NCBI GenBank assembly: GCA_963763135.1
Contig: CAVXNJ010000012.1
Location: 620,001-684,000, forward strand
DNA from: JANMZO01 sp963763135
GTDB taxonomy: Bacteria; Actinomycetota; Acidimicrobiia; Acidimicrobiales; JANYDT01
Length of the DNA stretch: 64,000 nt
Reading direction: 5' to 3'
In this document: piece by piece, positions 17,647-26,953 of the stretch
How positions within the stretch are numbered: the first letter of the stretch is position 1
Layout of the letters: every line of letters begins with the position of its first letter
Position numbers and translations under genes: made by a program
Notes under the pieces: model-generated
Seen by the model: the letters and a program-made list of their open reading frames with translations, nothing else
Database searches by the model: none
What the model was told of the DNA's origin: nothing

Positions 17647-19821
17647 ATGAGCCCCAAACCGATGATTCCGATGACGGTGTCGACCTTTCGCGTTGAGGAA
17701 CTCGACTGCGCAACCGAGGAGAACGAGCTGCGCGACGCACTTACTCCGCTTCAAGACGTTCACCGCCTCGACTTCGACCTGGTCGCCCGTCACGTACGCG
17801 TCACCCATCGCCTCGCCTCGACCGGTCCGATCGAGGCGGCGATCCGCTCGGCTGGAATGCGACCGCGTCTGCTCATCGCCACGCCGGGCGACCTGCCATC
17901 CCAACGTCCGTCGCTTCCCCGCTCCACGATCATCACCACCGTGGCCGCCGGCCTCCTCGCCATCGGCTCCGAGGTTTGCGTGATGACCGGACTCGACGAG
18001 CAGTCCGTTCCTGTGGCGGTCCTGGCCCTTGGGGCAATCGCGCTCGGCGGGCGCGAAACCCTGCGGAAGGGTTGGCGAGCACTCACGGCACGACGTCTGA
18101 CAATGAACCTGCTCATGTCAGTTGCGGCCATCGGTGCAGTGGTCATAGGGCAATGGCCCGAAGCGGCGGTGGTGATCTGGCTGTTCGGCGTCGCTGAGCT
18201 CATCGAAGCAGTCAGCCTCGAACGCGCGCGCAACGCCATCCGATCTTTGGTGGCACTCGCCCCCGAGAGCGCCCACGTCCGCACCGACGCCGGCGACTGG
18301 GCGGATACCCCCGCCGCGCTGATCGGTCTCGGTGCGGTGATGCTCATCCGCCCCGGTGAGCGAATCGCACTTGACGGCACGGTCTCCTCCGGGACCAGCA
18401 CCGTCAACCAGGCACCGATCACCGGTGAGTCGATTCCCGTGGCGAAGGCGACCGGCGACATCGTGTTCGCCGGAACCATCAACGAGCGTGGCACCCTCGA
18501 GGTCAGCGTCACCGCACCCAAAGGCGAAGGCACGCTGGACCGAATCGCCCGGTCCATTCAACAGGCCCAGTCCGAGAAGGCGCCGGCCCAACGTTTCGTC
18601 GACCGCTTCGCGTCGGTCTATACGCCGATCGTGTTCGCGTTGGCCATCGCTGTCGCGATATTGCCGCCGCTCCTCGGCCACGGGGCCTGGCATGACTGGT
18701 TCTACAAAGCACTCGTGCTGCTGGTCTTGGCCTGTCCGTGCGCGCTCGTGATATCCACGCCGGTAACGGTGGTCTCCGGACTCGGCGGCGCCGCCCGCCG
18801 CGGGATCCTCATAAAAGGGGGCATTCACCTGGAACAGGCCCGCCATATCAACACCATCGCATTCGACAAGACCGGCACTCTCACCCATGGCCGCCCGCAA
18901 CTCACCGACCGTTTCGCCACCAACGACCTTCCGATCGACGAGGCACTGCGAATTGCCGCGTCGGTGAATCGACTCTCGCAACATCCCGTCGCACACGCGA
19001 TAGTAAGTGCACATATCGGACCGTTTGACAAGGTCGAGGAGTTCGAGGCGATCACCGGGCGCGGCGTGCAAGGCACGGTCAACGGCGTGCGTTATCTCCT
19101 CGGCAACCATCGCCTCGCCGAAGAGAACGGGGTGTGTACCCCCGAACTTGAGACCATGCTCAGCGCGCTCGAAGCCGACGCCAAAACCGCGGTCGTTCTG
19201 ATGACCGACCATCACACCGTGGCCGTCTTCGCCGTGTCCGACACGGTCCGAGCCACCGCCGCTCAGGCGGTCGACGACCTGAAACGCCTCGGCGTGCGCA
19301 CCCTGATGCTCACCGGCGACAATCAGCTCACCGCGATGGCGGTGGCTCGCCAGATCGGGATTGATGACGCTCGCGGCGATCTCCTTCCCGACGACAAATT
19401 GCGTATCGTCACCGAACTCATCGATTCCGGCCGACGCGTTGCGATGATCGGTGACGGGGTCAATGACGCCCCGGCCCTGGCCAAGGCGGCGCTCGGCATA
19501 GCAATGGGCGCGGCAGGCACCGACACCGCCATCGAGACGGCAGACATCGCGCTCATGGATGACGACCCCCGCAAACTCGCGGAGACCATCCGAATTTCCC
19601 AACACACTTCCCACGTGCTCCGACAGAACATCGCGGTTGCCCTCGGGATGAAGATCGTGTTCTTCGTCCTGACGCTGACCGGCACGGCGTCGCTGTGGCT
19701 CGCCGTGCTTGCTGACATGGGTGCCAGCCTGATCGTCATCGCGAACGGTCTCCGACTTCTGCGCAACCCATCACACCGGGAAGGTGGCCAGGCGACCGCA
19801 CGTCAGGAAACCCGCAGGTAG
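17647..19821 (+). CDS. Heavy-metal-translocating P1B-type ATPase (Zn/Cd/Pb-type)
   Basis: A 724-residue pump. The N-terminal HMA-like domain has DCATEENEL in place of the usual Cys-x2-Cys, a form seen in several Zn/Cd/Pb ATPases. Then come membrane helices, the A-domain TGES motif, the CPC motif in LACPCALVIST in the ion path, the phosphorylation site AFDKTGTLTHGR, the HP motif (SQHPVAHAI), GDGVNDAPALAKAALG and a final pair of membrane helices. It exports soft divalent metals from the cytoplasm. The neighbouring metal sensor supports this. No Cys-rich C-terminal tail is present. Confidence 0.9.
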   Translation: MSPKPMIPMTVSTFRVEELDCATEENELRDALTPLQDVHRLDFDLVARHVRVTHRLASTGPIEAAIRSAGMRPRLLIATPGDLPSQRPSLPRSTIITTVAAGLLAIGSEVCVMTGLDEQSVPVAVLALGAIALGGRETLRKGWRALTARRLTMNLLMSVAAIGAVVIGQWPEAAVVIWLFGVAELIEAVSLERARNAIRSLVALAPESAHVRTDAGDWADTPAALIGLGAVMLIRPGERIALDGTVSSGTSTVNQAPITGESIPVAKATGDIVFAGTINERGTLEVSVTAPKGEGTLDRIARSIQQAQSEKAPAQRFVDRFASVYTPIVFALAIAVAILPPLLGHGAWHDWFYKALVLLVLACPCALVISTPVTVVSGLGGAARRGILIKGGIHLEQARHINTIAFDKTGTLTHGRPQLTDRFATNDLPIDEALRIAASVNRLSQHPVAHAIVSAHIGPFDKVEEFEAITGRGVQGTVNGVRYLLGNHRLAEENGVCTPELETMLSALEADAKTAVVLMTDHHTVAVFAVSDTVRATAAQAVDDLKRLGVRTLMLTGDNQLTAMAVARQIGIDDARGDLLPDDKLRIVTELIDSGRRVAMIGDGVNDAPALAKAALGIAMGAAGTDTAIETADIALMDDDPRKLAETIRISQHTSHVLRQNIAVALGMKIVFFVLTLTGTASLWLAVLADMGASLIVIANGLRLLRNPSHREGGQATARQETRR

Positions 19822-19933
19822 GGGGACGTCACCAATCGCGGCATCGCATTACGTGTCAGTTTTGCCGAATCCGGGTATCTTGCGCGGTGGTGGCGTGCGT
19901 TGCCCTCGGCACGACTCGGACGAAGGAGAGCAC

Positions 19934-20017
19934 ATGCGTAAGAAGACAACGATGCGGTCCCACACCACGTTCGCCGGCCGGGTCGCAGGCAACTTCACGG
20001 TGGAGGTTACGCGTTGA
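19934..20017 (+). CDS. 27-codon small ORF translationally coupled to the SDR gene
   Basis: ATG 19934 has one of the best ribosome sites in the window (GAAGGAGAG) and reads MRKKTTMRSHTTFAGRVAGN plus seven more residues, ending TGA at 20015-20017. The SDR gene starts at TTG 20014 in the overlapping TTGA and has no ribosome site of its own. The peptide is strongly basic with no recognisable domain. It may be a leader ORF whose translation drives SDR expression, or the true N-terminus of the SDR split by an indel. Confidence 0.5.
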   Translation: MRKKTTMRSHTTFAGRVAGNFTVEVTR

Positions 20018-20970
20018 CCCGGCCTACGAACTGGACGCCGGACCCCGACGCGCTTCGGGGCATCGTTGCGGTGGTCGCCGGAGCGACCCGCGGTGCCGGT
20101 CGCGGGATCGCTCTCGGACTCGGAGAAGCCGGTGCGACGGTGATCTGCACCGGTCGCACCAGCCGAACCGGCACGCAGACGTCCGACTACCCGGGGCGCC
20201 GCGAGACGATCGAAGAGACCGCCGAACTCGTAAGCCGACTCGGGGGCACCGGAGTGCCGGTGGTCGTTGACCACCTCGACCCCGAACAGGTCGACCGTCT
20301 CCGACAGCGGATCGCAGATGATTACGGACACATCGACGTTCTGGTGAATGACATATGGGGCGCCGAGATTCTCAAAGGTGGACCCGACGAGTGGAACACC
20401 CCGGTGTGGGAGCACGATCTCGACACCGGACTCCGGATTCTCCGACTCGGCATCGACACCCACCTCATCACGTCGCACTTTCTGCTTCCCCTCGTCATCA
20501 ATCGGCCGGGTGGTCTCGTGGTCGAAGTCACCGACGGCACCAACGATTACAACGCCGTGACGTACCGCATCTCGGCGTTCTACGACCTGGTGAAGCACTC
20601 CGTGAACCGACTCGCGTGGATCCAGGGCCACGAACTTGTGCCCCACGGGGCAACGGCCGTCTCGGTCACGCCCGGATGGCTCCGGTCCGAAATGATGCTC
20701 GAAGAATTCAAGACAACCGAAGACGACTGGCGCAACGCGGAAGCCCCGCCCGGCTTTGCGACATCGGAATCACCCCGTTTCGTCGGACGCGGCGTGGCCG
20801 CCCTGGCGGCTGACCTCGAACGGGCGCAATGGAACCAACGGTCCGTCACGGTCGGGGAGCTTGCGACCCACTACGGGTTCGTCGACCTCGACGGGTCGCA
20901 ACCCGACTGCTGGCGCTACATGCATGACGCCGATACGAACCCCAACGTCGATCCGCTGGACTACCGCTGA
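20014..20970 (+). CDS. Short-chain dehydrogenase/reductase
   Basis: A 318-residue SDR: VAVVAGATRGAGRGIALGLG is the Thr-Gly-x3-Gly-x-Gly-type cofactor loop (here Ala-Gly-Ala-Thr-Arg-Gly-Ala-Gly), VICTGRTSR suggests NADP preference (Arg after the second strand), DVLVNDIWG replaces the usual NNAG, and YDLVKHSVNRLA is the YxxxK catalytic motif. It is longer than classical SDRs and matches the DHRS1-like group. Substrate unknown. The start is TTG 20014, coupled to the small ORF. The end and stop are duplicated in a 17-bp repeat. Confidence 0.85.
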   Translation: MTRPTNWTPDPDALRGIVAVVAGATRGAGRGIALGLGEAGATVICTGRTSRTGTQTSDYPGRRETIEETAELVSRLGGTGVPVVVDHLDPEQVDRLRQRIADDYGHIDVLVNDIWGAEILKGGPDEWNTPVWEHDLDTGLRILRLGIDTHLITSHFLLPLVINRPGGLVVEVTDGTNDYNAVTYRISAFYDLVKHSVNRLAWIQGHELVPHGATAVSVTPGWLRSEMMLEEFKTTEDDWRNAEAPPGFATSESPRFVGRGVAALAADLERAQWNQRSVTVGELATHYGFVDLDGSQPDCWRYMHDADTNPNVDPLDYR

Positions 20971-20994
20971 GACCTACCTACCGCCGAGACCAGC
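20961..20994 (+). repeat. 17-bp duplication spanning the SDR stop codon
   Basis: CTACCGCTGAGACCTAC (20961-20977, containing the TGA stop) is directly followed by CTACCGCCGAGACCAGC (20978-20994); 14 of 17 bases match. Confidence 0.7.
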
Positions 20995-21046
20995 CGGTCG
21001 GTAGGTCGATCACATGCGCCGGTCGGCGGCCACCGGGGACTTCGAC

Positions 21047-21634
21047 TCACGCCACGTCGGCCAGGAACGCGAGCACGCGCTCCAGAAGCAGAGCCGCGGG
21101 TTCGGCCCGGTACGACGGGAGCGAGCGGTCGGTGAAGAGATGCTGATCGCCGGGGTAGAGGAACAACTCGGCCCGACCGGCGGAACCCACTTCTTCGACG
21201 AGTTCCCGCGCCGCGTCGAGGTCGCCTTCGATCGCGAACGAAGGGTCCGCGTCCATGCCGTGAATCTGCACCGGCACGTTGACGGGCCAGGCGTCGCCGA
21301 ACTCCGATGGCGGGACGCACGCCTCGAGCAGCAGCGCACCGCGGGCCCCCGGCCGGGTCTGGGCCAGCTTCTGGGTGGGGAGCACCCCGAGGGAGAAGCC
21401 GGCGTAGACCAGATCGGCGGGCAGGTCAGCCGCGGCTGCGACACCCGCGTCGATCACGTTGCCGAAGCCCAGACTTCGGGCGTGGGCGACGCCTTCATCA
21501 ACGGTCGCGAACGTGCGCCCAGCGTAGAGATCGGGCGTGTGGACGGTGTGGCCAGCCGCACGCAGATCGTCGGCGAAGGCCAGAAATCCGGGCGTCTGGC
21601 CCTGGGCGTGGTGGAACAGCACAACTTCGGCCAT
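21047..21634 (-). CDS. Dienelactone hydrolase-family protein
   Basis: From ATG 21634 (GGAGGGCCTCC just upstream), 195 residues. VVLFHHAQGQTPGFLAFADD is the N-terminal strand/oxyanion loop and LVYAGFSLGVLPTQKLAQ the nucleophile elbow. The nucleophile in Gly-Phe-Ser-Leu-Gly is Ser rather than the Cys of classical dienelactone hydrolase, as in several DLH-like esterases. The His is in YPGDQHLFTD. It is divergent from a winged-helix regulator that probably controls it. Substrate unknown. Confidence 0.8.
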   Translation of the reverse strand: MAEVVLFHHAQGQTPGFLAFADDLRAAGHTVHTPDLYAGRTFATVDEGVAHARSLGFGNVIDAGVAAAADLPADLVYAGFSLGVLPTQKLAQTRPGARGALLLEACVPPSEFGDAWPVNVPVQIHGMDADPSFAIEGDLDAARELVEEVGSAGRAELFLYPGDQHLFTDRSLPSYRAEPAALLLERVLAFLADVA

Positions 21635-21741
21635 TGGAGGCCCTCCTCGGTCGATTCGGTTGGACCGCGTGCATCGTCCAAAAGGCGAGCAACGAATGAT
21701 CCAAACTTCTGGAGCATTCATCGTAACGATATGATCGAAAA

Positions 21742-22329
21742 ATGTCGAGCAATCATTCCCTGCCCGACTACGAGCTCGACGACCTGCGTGTATTCAGTTC
21801 ACCGAAAGAACTCAAAGCGATGTTCCACACGCTTCGGGGCACGCTCATGGACCTTGTGCTGGAGCGGGCGGCCACGATCAACGAACTCGCGGCGGCCGTC
21901 GCTCGACCGCCGAGCACCATCGCCTATCACGTCGGGATTCTCGTCGAGGCCGGTATGTTCAAGGTCATCCGGACCCGTAAGGTGCGATCCATCGACGAAC
22001 GTTTCTACGGACGCACCGCCCGGGTTTTCTACGTCGGGCAGATCAAGCCCGAACAGCTCAGCTCGATTCCCAACCTGCTGATCGAGGCGGCCACCGAGTC
22101 GGTTCCGGCCCACGAGAACGATCAACTTCGGGCGATCCACCGACATGCCCGGATACCTCGAGACCGCGCCGCCGAGTTCTGGGAGCGGGTGTTCGATCTG
22201 ACCCGCGAGTTCAGCGCCATCCCTCGAGGCGGCGACACGGCCTACGCGTTTGTCGCCGGCCTTTACCCGACCGATTACCCGAGTCTTCCTGAACCCGAAG
22301 ACGACTCGGGATCGGGAGCAACAGACTGA
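21742..22329 (+). CDS. Winged-helix (ArsR-like, HTH_20) transcriptional regulator
   Basis: A 195-residue protein with an N-terminal winged helix: MFHTLRGTLMDLVLERAATI, NELAAAVARPPSTIAYHVGI and LVEAGMFKVIRTRKVRSIDE. The C-terminal part (FYVGQIKPEQLSS...) is a helical region found in ArsR-like regulators of this type and probably dimerises or binds a ligand. It is divergent from the dienelactone-hydrolase-like gene, with about 107 bp between their starts. Likely target: that neighbour. Confidence 0.75.
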   Translation: MSSNHSLPDYELDDLRVFSSPKELKAMFHTLRGTLMDLVLERAATINELAAAVARPPSTIAYHVGILVEAGMFKVIRTRKVRSIDERFYGRTARVFYVGQIKPEQLSSIPNLLIEAATESVPAHENDQLRAIHRHARIPRDRAAEFWERVFDLTREFSAIPRGGDTAYAFVAGLYPTDYPSLPEPEDDSGSGATD

Positions 22330-22424
22330 GACGATCGAAGGGCTTGTACGGAAGCGGATCGGGTCCGTTCGGCCCGCCCAGCCCGCCGAAGCTGCCCCTG
22401 CACAACGTCCGCCCGAATGCGCTC

Positions 22425-25400
22425 TCACTCTGTATCGGAGCGGGACGTTGTTCGACGGGCGCCAACAACGAGCAGAACTCCACAAAGGAGAAGCGCAAGG
22501 GCTCCCAGTGTCAGGACCCACGAGTCTGCCCCCGTGAAGGACACTGCCGTCTGCGAGGAAACCGCCGCGGCCGGTGGCGCCGATTCCACGGTGCCCGTAT
22601 CCAGACCGGAGCCGCTTCCACCGTTGACAAAGGTTGAAGTTGGCGTCAACGGACTTGTCGGTTGCGACGTCGTTGTTGACGTCGTTGTCGACGTGGTGCT
22701 CGGCGACGTCGTAGTCGTTGACGTCGTGCTCGGCGACGTCGTGGTTGTTGATGTGGAGCTTGTCGTTGTTGGCGTCGTGGTCGTTGTTGACGTCGTTGTT
22801 GACGTCGATGTTGACGTCGATGTTGACGTCGTTGTTGACGTTGTGGATGGCGACGCATCGTCGGTGGCTACGCCGGGCGCACTCGGATCGACGACAGTGC
22901 CGTTGGCGAGTCCGTCGTCGTCGCCTTGCGCGCCGTCGATGAACTTGTAGAGCCAGCCGGACCCACCGATTGGTAGGGCGCCGACGCCGGACGCGGGGTC
23001 GTATGGCCACTGGTACCACTGTGGCGGCGCCGCGGCCGTTGGCGGTCCGTAACGCCACACCACCTTGGTCACGGCGCTCAGGGTTACGGCGACGCTCGCG
23101 GCCGCGCCTCTCGTCAGACCGGTCAAGCTGAACGAGAACTGCGCCGCGGGGAACGTGTAGCCACCGGGCGGCGCCGGCGCGTTCGACGGGCCGACGTTCG
23201 TCAGCTTCCCACTGTCGGCCTTGAGCACCACGATGCCTCCGGCGTCAGCCGGAAACCGAGCCGTAGTCGGATCGCCCGGTGTTCCCTCCAAGGCGATCTG
23301 CACGATGTCCGGGATGCCCGTGCCGGAGTGGTCGGGATATGCCTTGGGAGTCGCGCAGACCGAGTACTCGGTGGTCCGCCCGACGAACTTCCCGAGTGTC
23401 GGGTCGTTCGCCCCAGGATCGAGAACGGTGGAAGTGATCGTGTACCCGGCGTAGGTCTTGGCCGTGCGCGGCTTCGTGGACAGCACGACGCTGGTCCCGT
23501 CGGCCCGCCCACCGTTGATCGTGTAGTCGATCAGGACTTCGCCCTCGTCCGGGTCGCCCTGGCATCCCGAGTTGCCGAACAGTTGTATCGATGCCTTCGG
23601 GTCCGTGTTCGACACCACGAACCACAGGCGCTTCTGCCCGTTGACGTCGACCAGGACGGCATCGAGCTGCGGAGGCTCCGGTGCCGACGGGGCATCGATG
23701 CCTTTGCCAGCGTTGGCCGTCGTCACGTTGGACCGGATCACCACCCTCGCATCGGTGCCGACGGCGATCCCTGCTGCGCCGGAGTGGGCCAGCTCGTTCT
23801 CGACGACCGCACCCTTCCCGTGCTCGAATCTCACCCCGACGCCGTTGCCGAGCGCGCCACCTGACGAACTCGTTCCGATGCGGTTGCCGGTCACGGCGAA
23901 CGACTCGCTCGAGAGCACCCACAGACCGGTGCCGGTATTGCCGGAGATCACGTTCTGCACGACCTCGCCGCTGCTGCGTCCGTCGAGGACGACGCCGTCC
24001 TTATTCGGCACGGCCACGGTTCCGGCGTTGTTGGTGCCGATCCGGTTGCCGATGATCGACAGCTTCTCGTCGCTCACATCCGCGTGGATGCCGAATTCGG
24101 TGTTCCCACTGATCACGTTGTCGGGGCCGATGGTGATCTTCGTTCCCTTCACGGACACACCGCGTCGGTTGCCCACCTTCGTGTTTCCATTCGCCCCGAC
24201 GCCGACCCGATTGCGGGCAATCCGGATGGAGTCGGGCGAGCCGCCGAGGGGGCGGACGCTCTCGCCGAAGATGATGCCGTCACCTTCGCCGCCGATCGTG
24301 TTGCCGTCGATCGAGGAATCCTGGACGTATCCGAATCGCACGCCTTCCGAGCCAGCGGCGCGCACGGCGTTGCCGGTGCGATCCACGCCGATCCGGTTGG
24401 CCGTGACGGCGACGCGGGACCCGGTGTCAACGTTGACGTCCGCCTGCGAGTGCCCGGCGATGTCGTTGTCGTCGATCGTGACCCGGTCGGCGTTGCCGTA
24501 CACGAGAACACCGCTGTTGCCGGACGCGCGTGCGGTGCCGTTGGCCAGTGTTCCTATGGTGTTGCTCCGTACGACGATGTCGGTGCCGGTTACCGCTCCG
24601 GACAGCGCACTCGACGGTGAGTGCAACGTTCCTGCGGCATCGTATTGCGAAACACCGGCCACGATGATGTCGCCCCATCCGCAGCACAGGCCGCCCTCTG
24701 GCGTCGCTCCTGCGACCGTGTTCGCGGTAACGACGGTGCCGGTGCCGCCGTTCGCCAGCACGCCGACGCCCATCGTCGTGAACGCCGTCGCCTGGGCGTT
24801 GACACCGATGTTGTTGCCGGTGATGGCGGACGGACCGTCCCCGCCTGCGTTCACGCGGACTCCAACGACTTTGGCCGAGACCACGTTGTTCTGGACGGTG
24901 GCCGGACCCGACACCTCGATCCCCTGGATCGGCAGCTGGGCCAGAGAGGCGCCTGCGGCCGCGTCAACGCCCACGCGGTTGTCGGTGACGGTTGCCGTAC
25001 CCGCGGCCGTACTTGAGCCGATCCGAATCGCAGTGGCCTGGGCCGTGACGACGTTGTTCGTAACCGTCGCTCCGGCACCCGCCCCGGCCACGAAGACCCC
25101 GGTCAACGGTGGCGCCAGGGCGGCACCGGTCGGTCCCACGCCGACGCGATTCCCTCGGATGATCGTGTTGCTCGAGCCGGTTCCCGCTCCGAGAGCGACA
25201 GAGAAGCCCGACACTGCGAACCCGCTGATCGTGACGCCGGGGGCGTTGGCCACGAGCCCGTTCACGGCGGGTGTCGCGGCCGTCGGCCCGTCGAGGCGCA
25301 CCCACCCACCGGGTTGGGACGTTCCATCGACACTGACCGGCGCGTTGATGGCAGGAAGAGAAGTAGCCACCGTGATCACCGGAGCGCCGGTGCCGGCGAT

Positions 25401-26750
25401 TGCGAACGCGATCGGCTGCGCTTTTCCTGATGCGTTGGCGGCCTCGATGGCGGCGCGGAGCGTGCATTCCGGCTTGTTGTCGACCTTGTTACCGGTGTCG
25501 CAGGCCTCCCCGGAGTTCGAGGCGTTGGCGGCATCGCCCGTCGAGTTCACGATAAGGCTCGAGACGACATCGATGTCCTTGGTAACGAAATCCTCGACGT
25601 TGACCGAATCGGTGACGGTGAGCTTCACCGTGTACTTCGCGTCCTTCGGATAGGTGAAGGACGCCTTCGCGCCGAACGCGATCGTGTTATCCGGATCGCC
25701 GAACTCCCACTTGTAACGGACGAGCGTCGATGGTGCGAACGCCGCCGACGTCGAACCATCGAAGTTCCAGGTGCGCGAACCCGCGGTCGCGGCCTCCGCC
25801 GTGAACGCCGCGACCGGGTGCTGGGGCGCCGTGCTGCCCACCTGGATGGGAACGAGAGCCGCCTGTCCCTGGCCGTAGAACAGTTCGCAGAGGAGGCGTG
25901 ACAGAGCTGCGCAGGCCGAGTTCGATCGTGCCCCGCCGAAGGTCCAGTGGAGGGCGAGGAAGGCTGTCATGTCGCTCTCCGCCAGGCGTGCCGCGGCGTC
26001 GCTCGCCCACGAGATGACGCGGATCGTGCAGAGGTCCTCGAGCGCGTTGAAGAAGTCGCCGACCCGGGCGCATGGCTCGCCGCCCCTGCTCGCCGGATTG
26101 TCGAAGTAGAGGTCAGCGATGACCGCCAGACCGCCGGCCGGTGTTCGAACGTACAGATGGACCCACGACCGACTGTTGAGTGGCTGGTTGGCGTCGCCCG
26201 ACGCGATCGGCCGCATGCGGATCGTGTAGGCAACGGTCGGTTCGCACGGGCCGATGAACCCCGGTGCCGCGCAGTTCGGCAGCGGTGGGTAGCTCGGAAT
26301 GTTGACCGTGCGAAGGGGGCCGGACATCCGGACGGTGAAGTCGTACGGTTGACCGACGGTCGGGTTCGCCTGAATCGGTTCCGCCACCATCAGGCCGCTG
26401 TCCTCGTAGCTCCCCGGGTCGGGGTACACGAACGTCGGCCCGACGCCGGGTGTGAACCCAAGGTTCACCGGAATTGCGGGCGTGAACCCGCCGGTCCATT
26501 GGTTGCAATGGAACCGCTGCGCCATGGTGAGCACCAGGCTCTCGGTGTTGATACTGCCAAGCAGCGCCGGGGTCATCTTGGCGTCGTCCATCACGGACGT
26601 GTACATCGCCTTCGTGCAGGGCACCACCTTGGTTCCGGCCGACGCAAGCTCAGCTCCTGTGGTGATCACGATCGGCACCACGGCCAACGCGACCAGCGCC
26701 GCCACGCAAAGGAACGAGATCGACCGCCGTGACTTGCCGTGAACCGACAT
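22425..26750 (-). CDS. Large surface protein: PKD domain, CSLREA-like motif, right-handed beta-helix, Ser/Thr stalk, C-terminal anchor
   Basis: About 1,440 residues from ATG 26750 with a signal peptide. N-terminal part of unknown fold; a PKD-type domain (VRYKWEFGDPDNT, FTYPKDAKYTVKLTVTD); PECTLRAAIEAANA, a CSLREA-like N-cap for beta-helices; then about 500 residues of NosD/pectate-lyase-like parallel beta-helix coils with recurring N-x-IG and VTANRIGV-type turns; then a roughly 70-residue Thr/Ser tract (22690-22860 in DNA, highly repetitive); then VSFTGADSW, a hydrophobic helix and a basic tail. That C-terminus resembles a sortase signal with Leu-Pro replaced by Val-Ser. Probably a cell-wall-anchored adhesin or polysaccharide-binding protein. 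Confidence 0.8.
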   Translation of the reverse strand: MSVHGKSRRSISFLCVAALVALAVVPIVITTGAELASAGTKVVPCTKAMYTSVMDDAKMTPALLGSINTESLVLTMAQRFHCNQWTGGFTPAIPVNLGFTPGVGPTFVYPDPGSYEDSGLMVAEPIQANPTVGQPYDFTVRMSGPLRTVNIPSYPPLPNCAAPGFIGPCEPTVAYTIRMRPIASGDANQPLNSRSWVHLYVRTPAGGLAVIADLYFDNPASRGGEPCARVGDFFNALEDLCTIRVISWASDAAARLAESDMTAFLALHWTFGGARSNSACAALSRLLCELFYGQGQAALVPIQVGSTAPQHPVAAFTAEAATAGSRTWNFDGSTSAAFAPSTLVRYKWEFGDPDNTIAFGAKASFTYPKDAKYTVKLTVTDSVNVEDFVTKDIDVVSSLIVNSTGDAANASNSGEACDTGNKVDNKPECTLRAAIEAANASGKAQPIAFAIAGTGAPVITVATSLPAINAPVSVDGTSQPGGWVRLDGPTAATPAVNGLVANAPGVTISGFAVSGFSVALGAGTGSSNTIIRGNRVGVGPTGAALAPPLTGVFVAGAGAGATVTNNVVTAQATAIRIGSSTAAGTATVTDNRVGVDAAAGASLAQLPIQGIEVSGPATVQNNVVSAKVVGVRVNAGGDGPSAITGNNIGVNAQATAFTTMGVGVLANGGTGTVVTANTVAGATPEGGLCCGWGDIIVAGVSQYDAAGTLHSPSSALSGAVTGTDIVVRSNTIGTLANGTARASGNSGVLVYGNADRVTIDDNDIAGHSQADVNVDTGSRVAVTANRIGVDRTGNAVRAAGSEGVRFGYVQDSSIDGNTIGGEGDGIIFGESVRPLGGSPDSIRIARNRVGVGANGNTKVGNRRGVSVKGTKITIGPDNVISGNTEFGIHADVSDEKLSIIGNRIGTNNAGTVAVPNKDGVVLDGRSSGEVVQNVISGNTGTGLWVLSSESFAVTGNRIGTSSSGGALGNGVGVRFEHGKGAVVENELAHSGAAGIAVGTDARVVIRSNVTTANAGKGIDAPSAPEPPQLDAVLVDVNGQKRLWFVVSNTDPKASIQLFGNSGCQGDPDEGEVLIDYTINGGRADGTSVVLSTKPRTAKTYAGYTITSTVLDPGANDPTLGKFVGRTTEYSVCATPKAYPDHSGTGIPDIVQIALEGTPGDPTTARFPADAGGIVVLKADSGKLTNVGPSNAPAPPGGYTFPAAQFSFSLTGLTRGAAASVAVTLSAVTKVVWRYGPPTAAAPPQWYQWPYDPASGVGALPIGGSGWLYKFIDGAQGDDDGLANGTVVDPSAPGVATDDASPSTTSTTTSTSTSTSTSTTTSTTTTTPTTTSSTSTTTTSPSTTSTTTTSPSTTSTTTSTTTSQPTSPLTPTSTFVNGGSGSGLDTGTVESAPPAAAVSSQTAVSFTGADSWVLTLGALALLLCGVLLVVGARRTTSRSDTE
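22690..22860. repeat. Low-complexity Thr/Ser-codon tract
   Basis: Imperfect repeats of GTTGACGTCGTT-like hexamer/nonamer units (plus-strand view) encode the Thr/Ser-rich stalk of the surface protein on the minus strand. Such tracts change length easily. It is not a CRISPR array because the units are short, contiguous and translated. Confidence 0.8.
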
Positions 26751-26953
26751 TGGTGTCCCCGTCCTGAATGAATGAGGGTTCACTTTGACCGCTCATCGTC
26801 ACCGTACGTGTCGGATCTGGCGATCTCAATACGTCATTCTGCGTACTTGCCCACTGCTCGTAGTCGCGGGTGCCCGCGATGCCGATCTTGTTCAGCTCGA
26901 TGGCGATGTCGTCGCGGTCGAAATCCCGAACACGACGACGCCGCGGATTCCGG

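Noticed and set aside
21014..22081. Long plus-strand frame across the hydrolase and regulator genes
   Set aside because: Overlaps two well-supported genes in other frames and has no recognisable motif.
22690..22860. Dense short repeats that could suggest a CRISPR array
   Set aside because: The units are 6-12 bp, contiguous, have no unique spacers and encode the Ser/Thr stalk of the surface protein.
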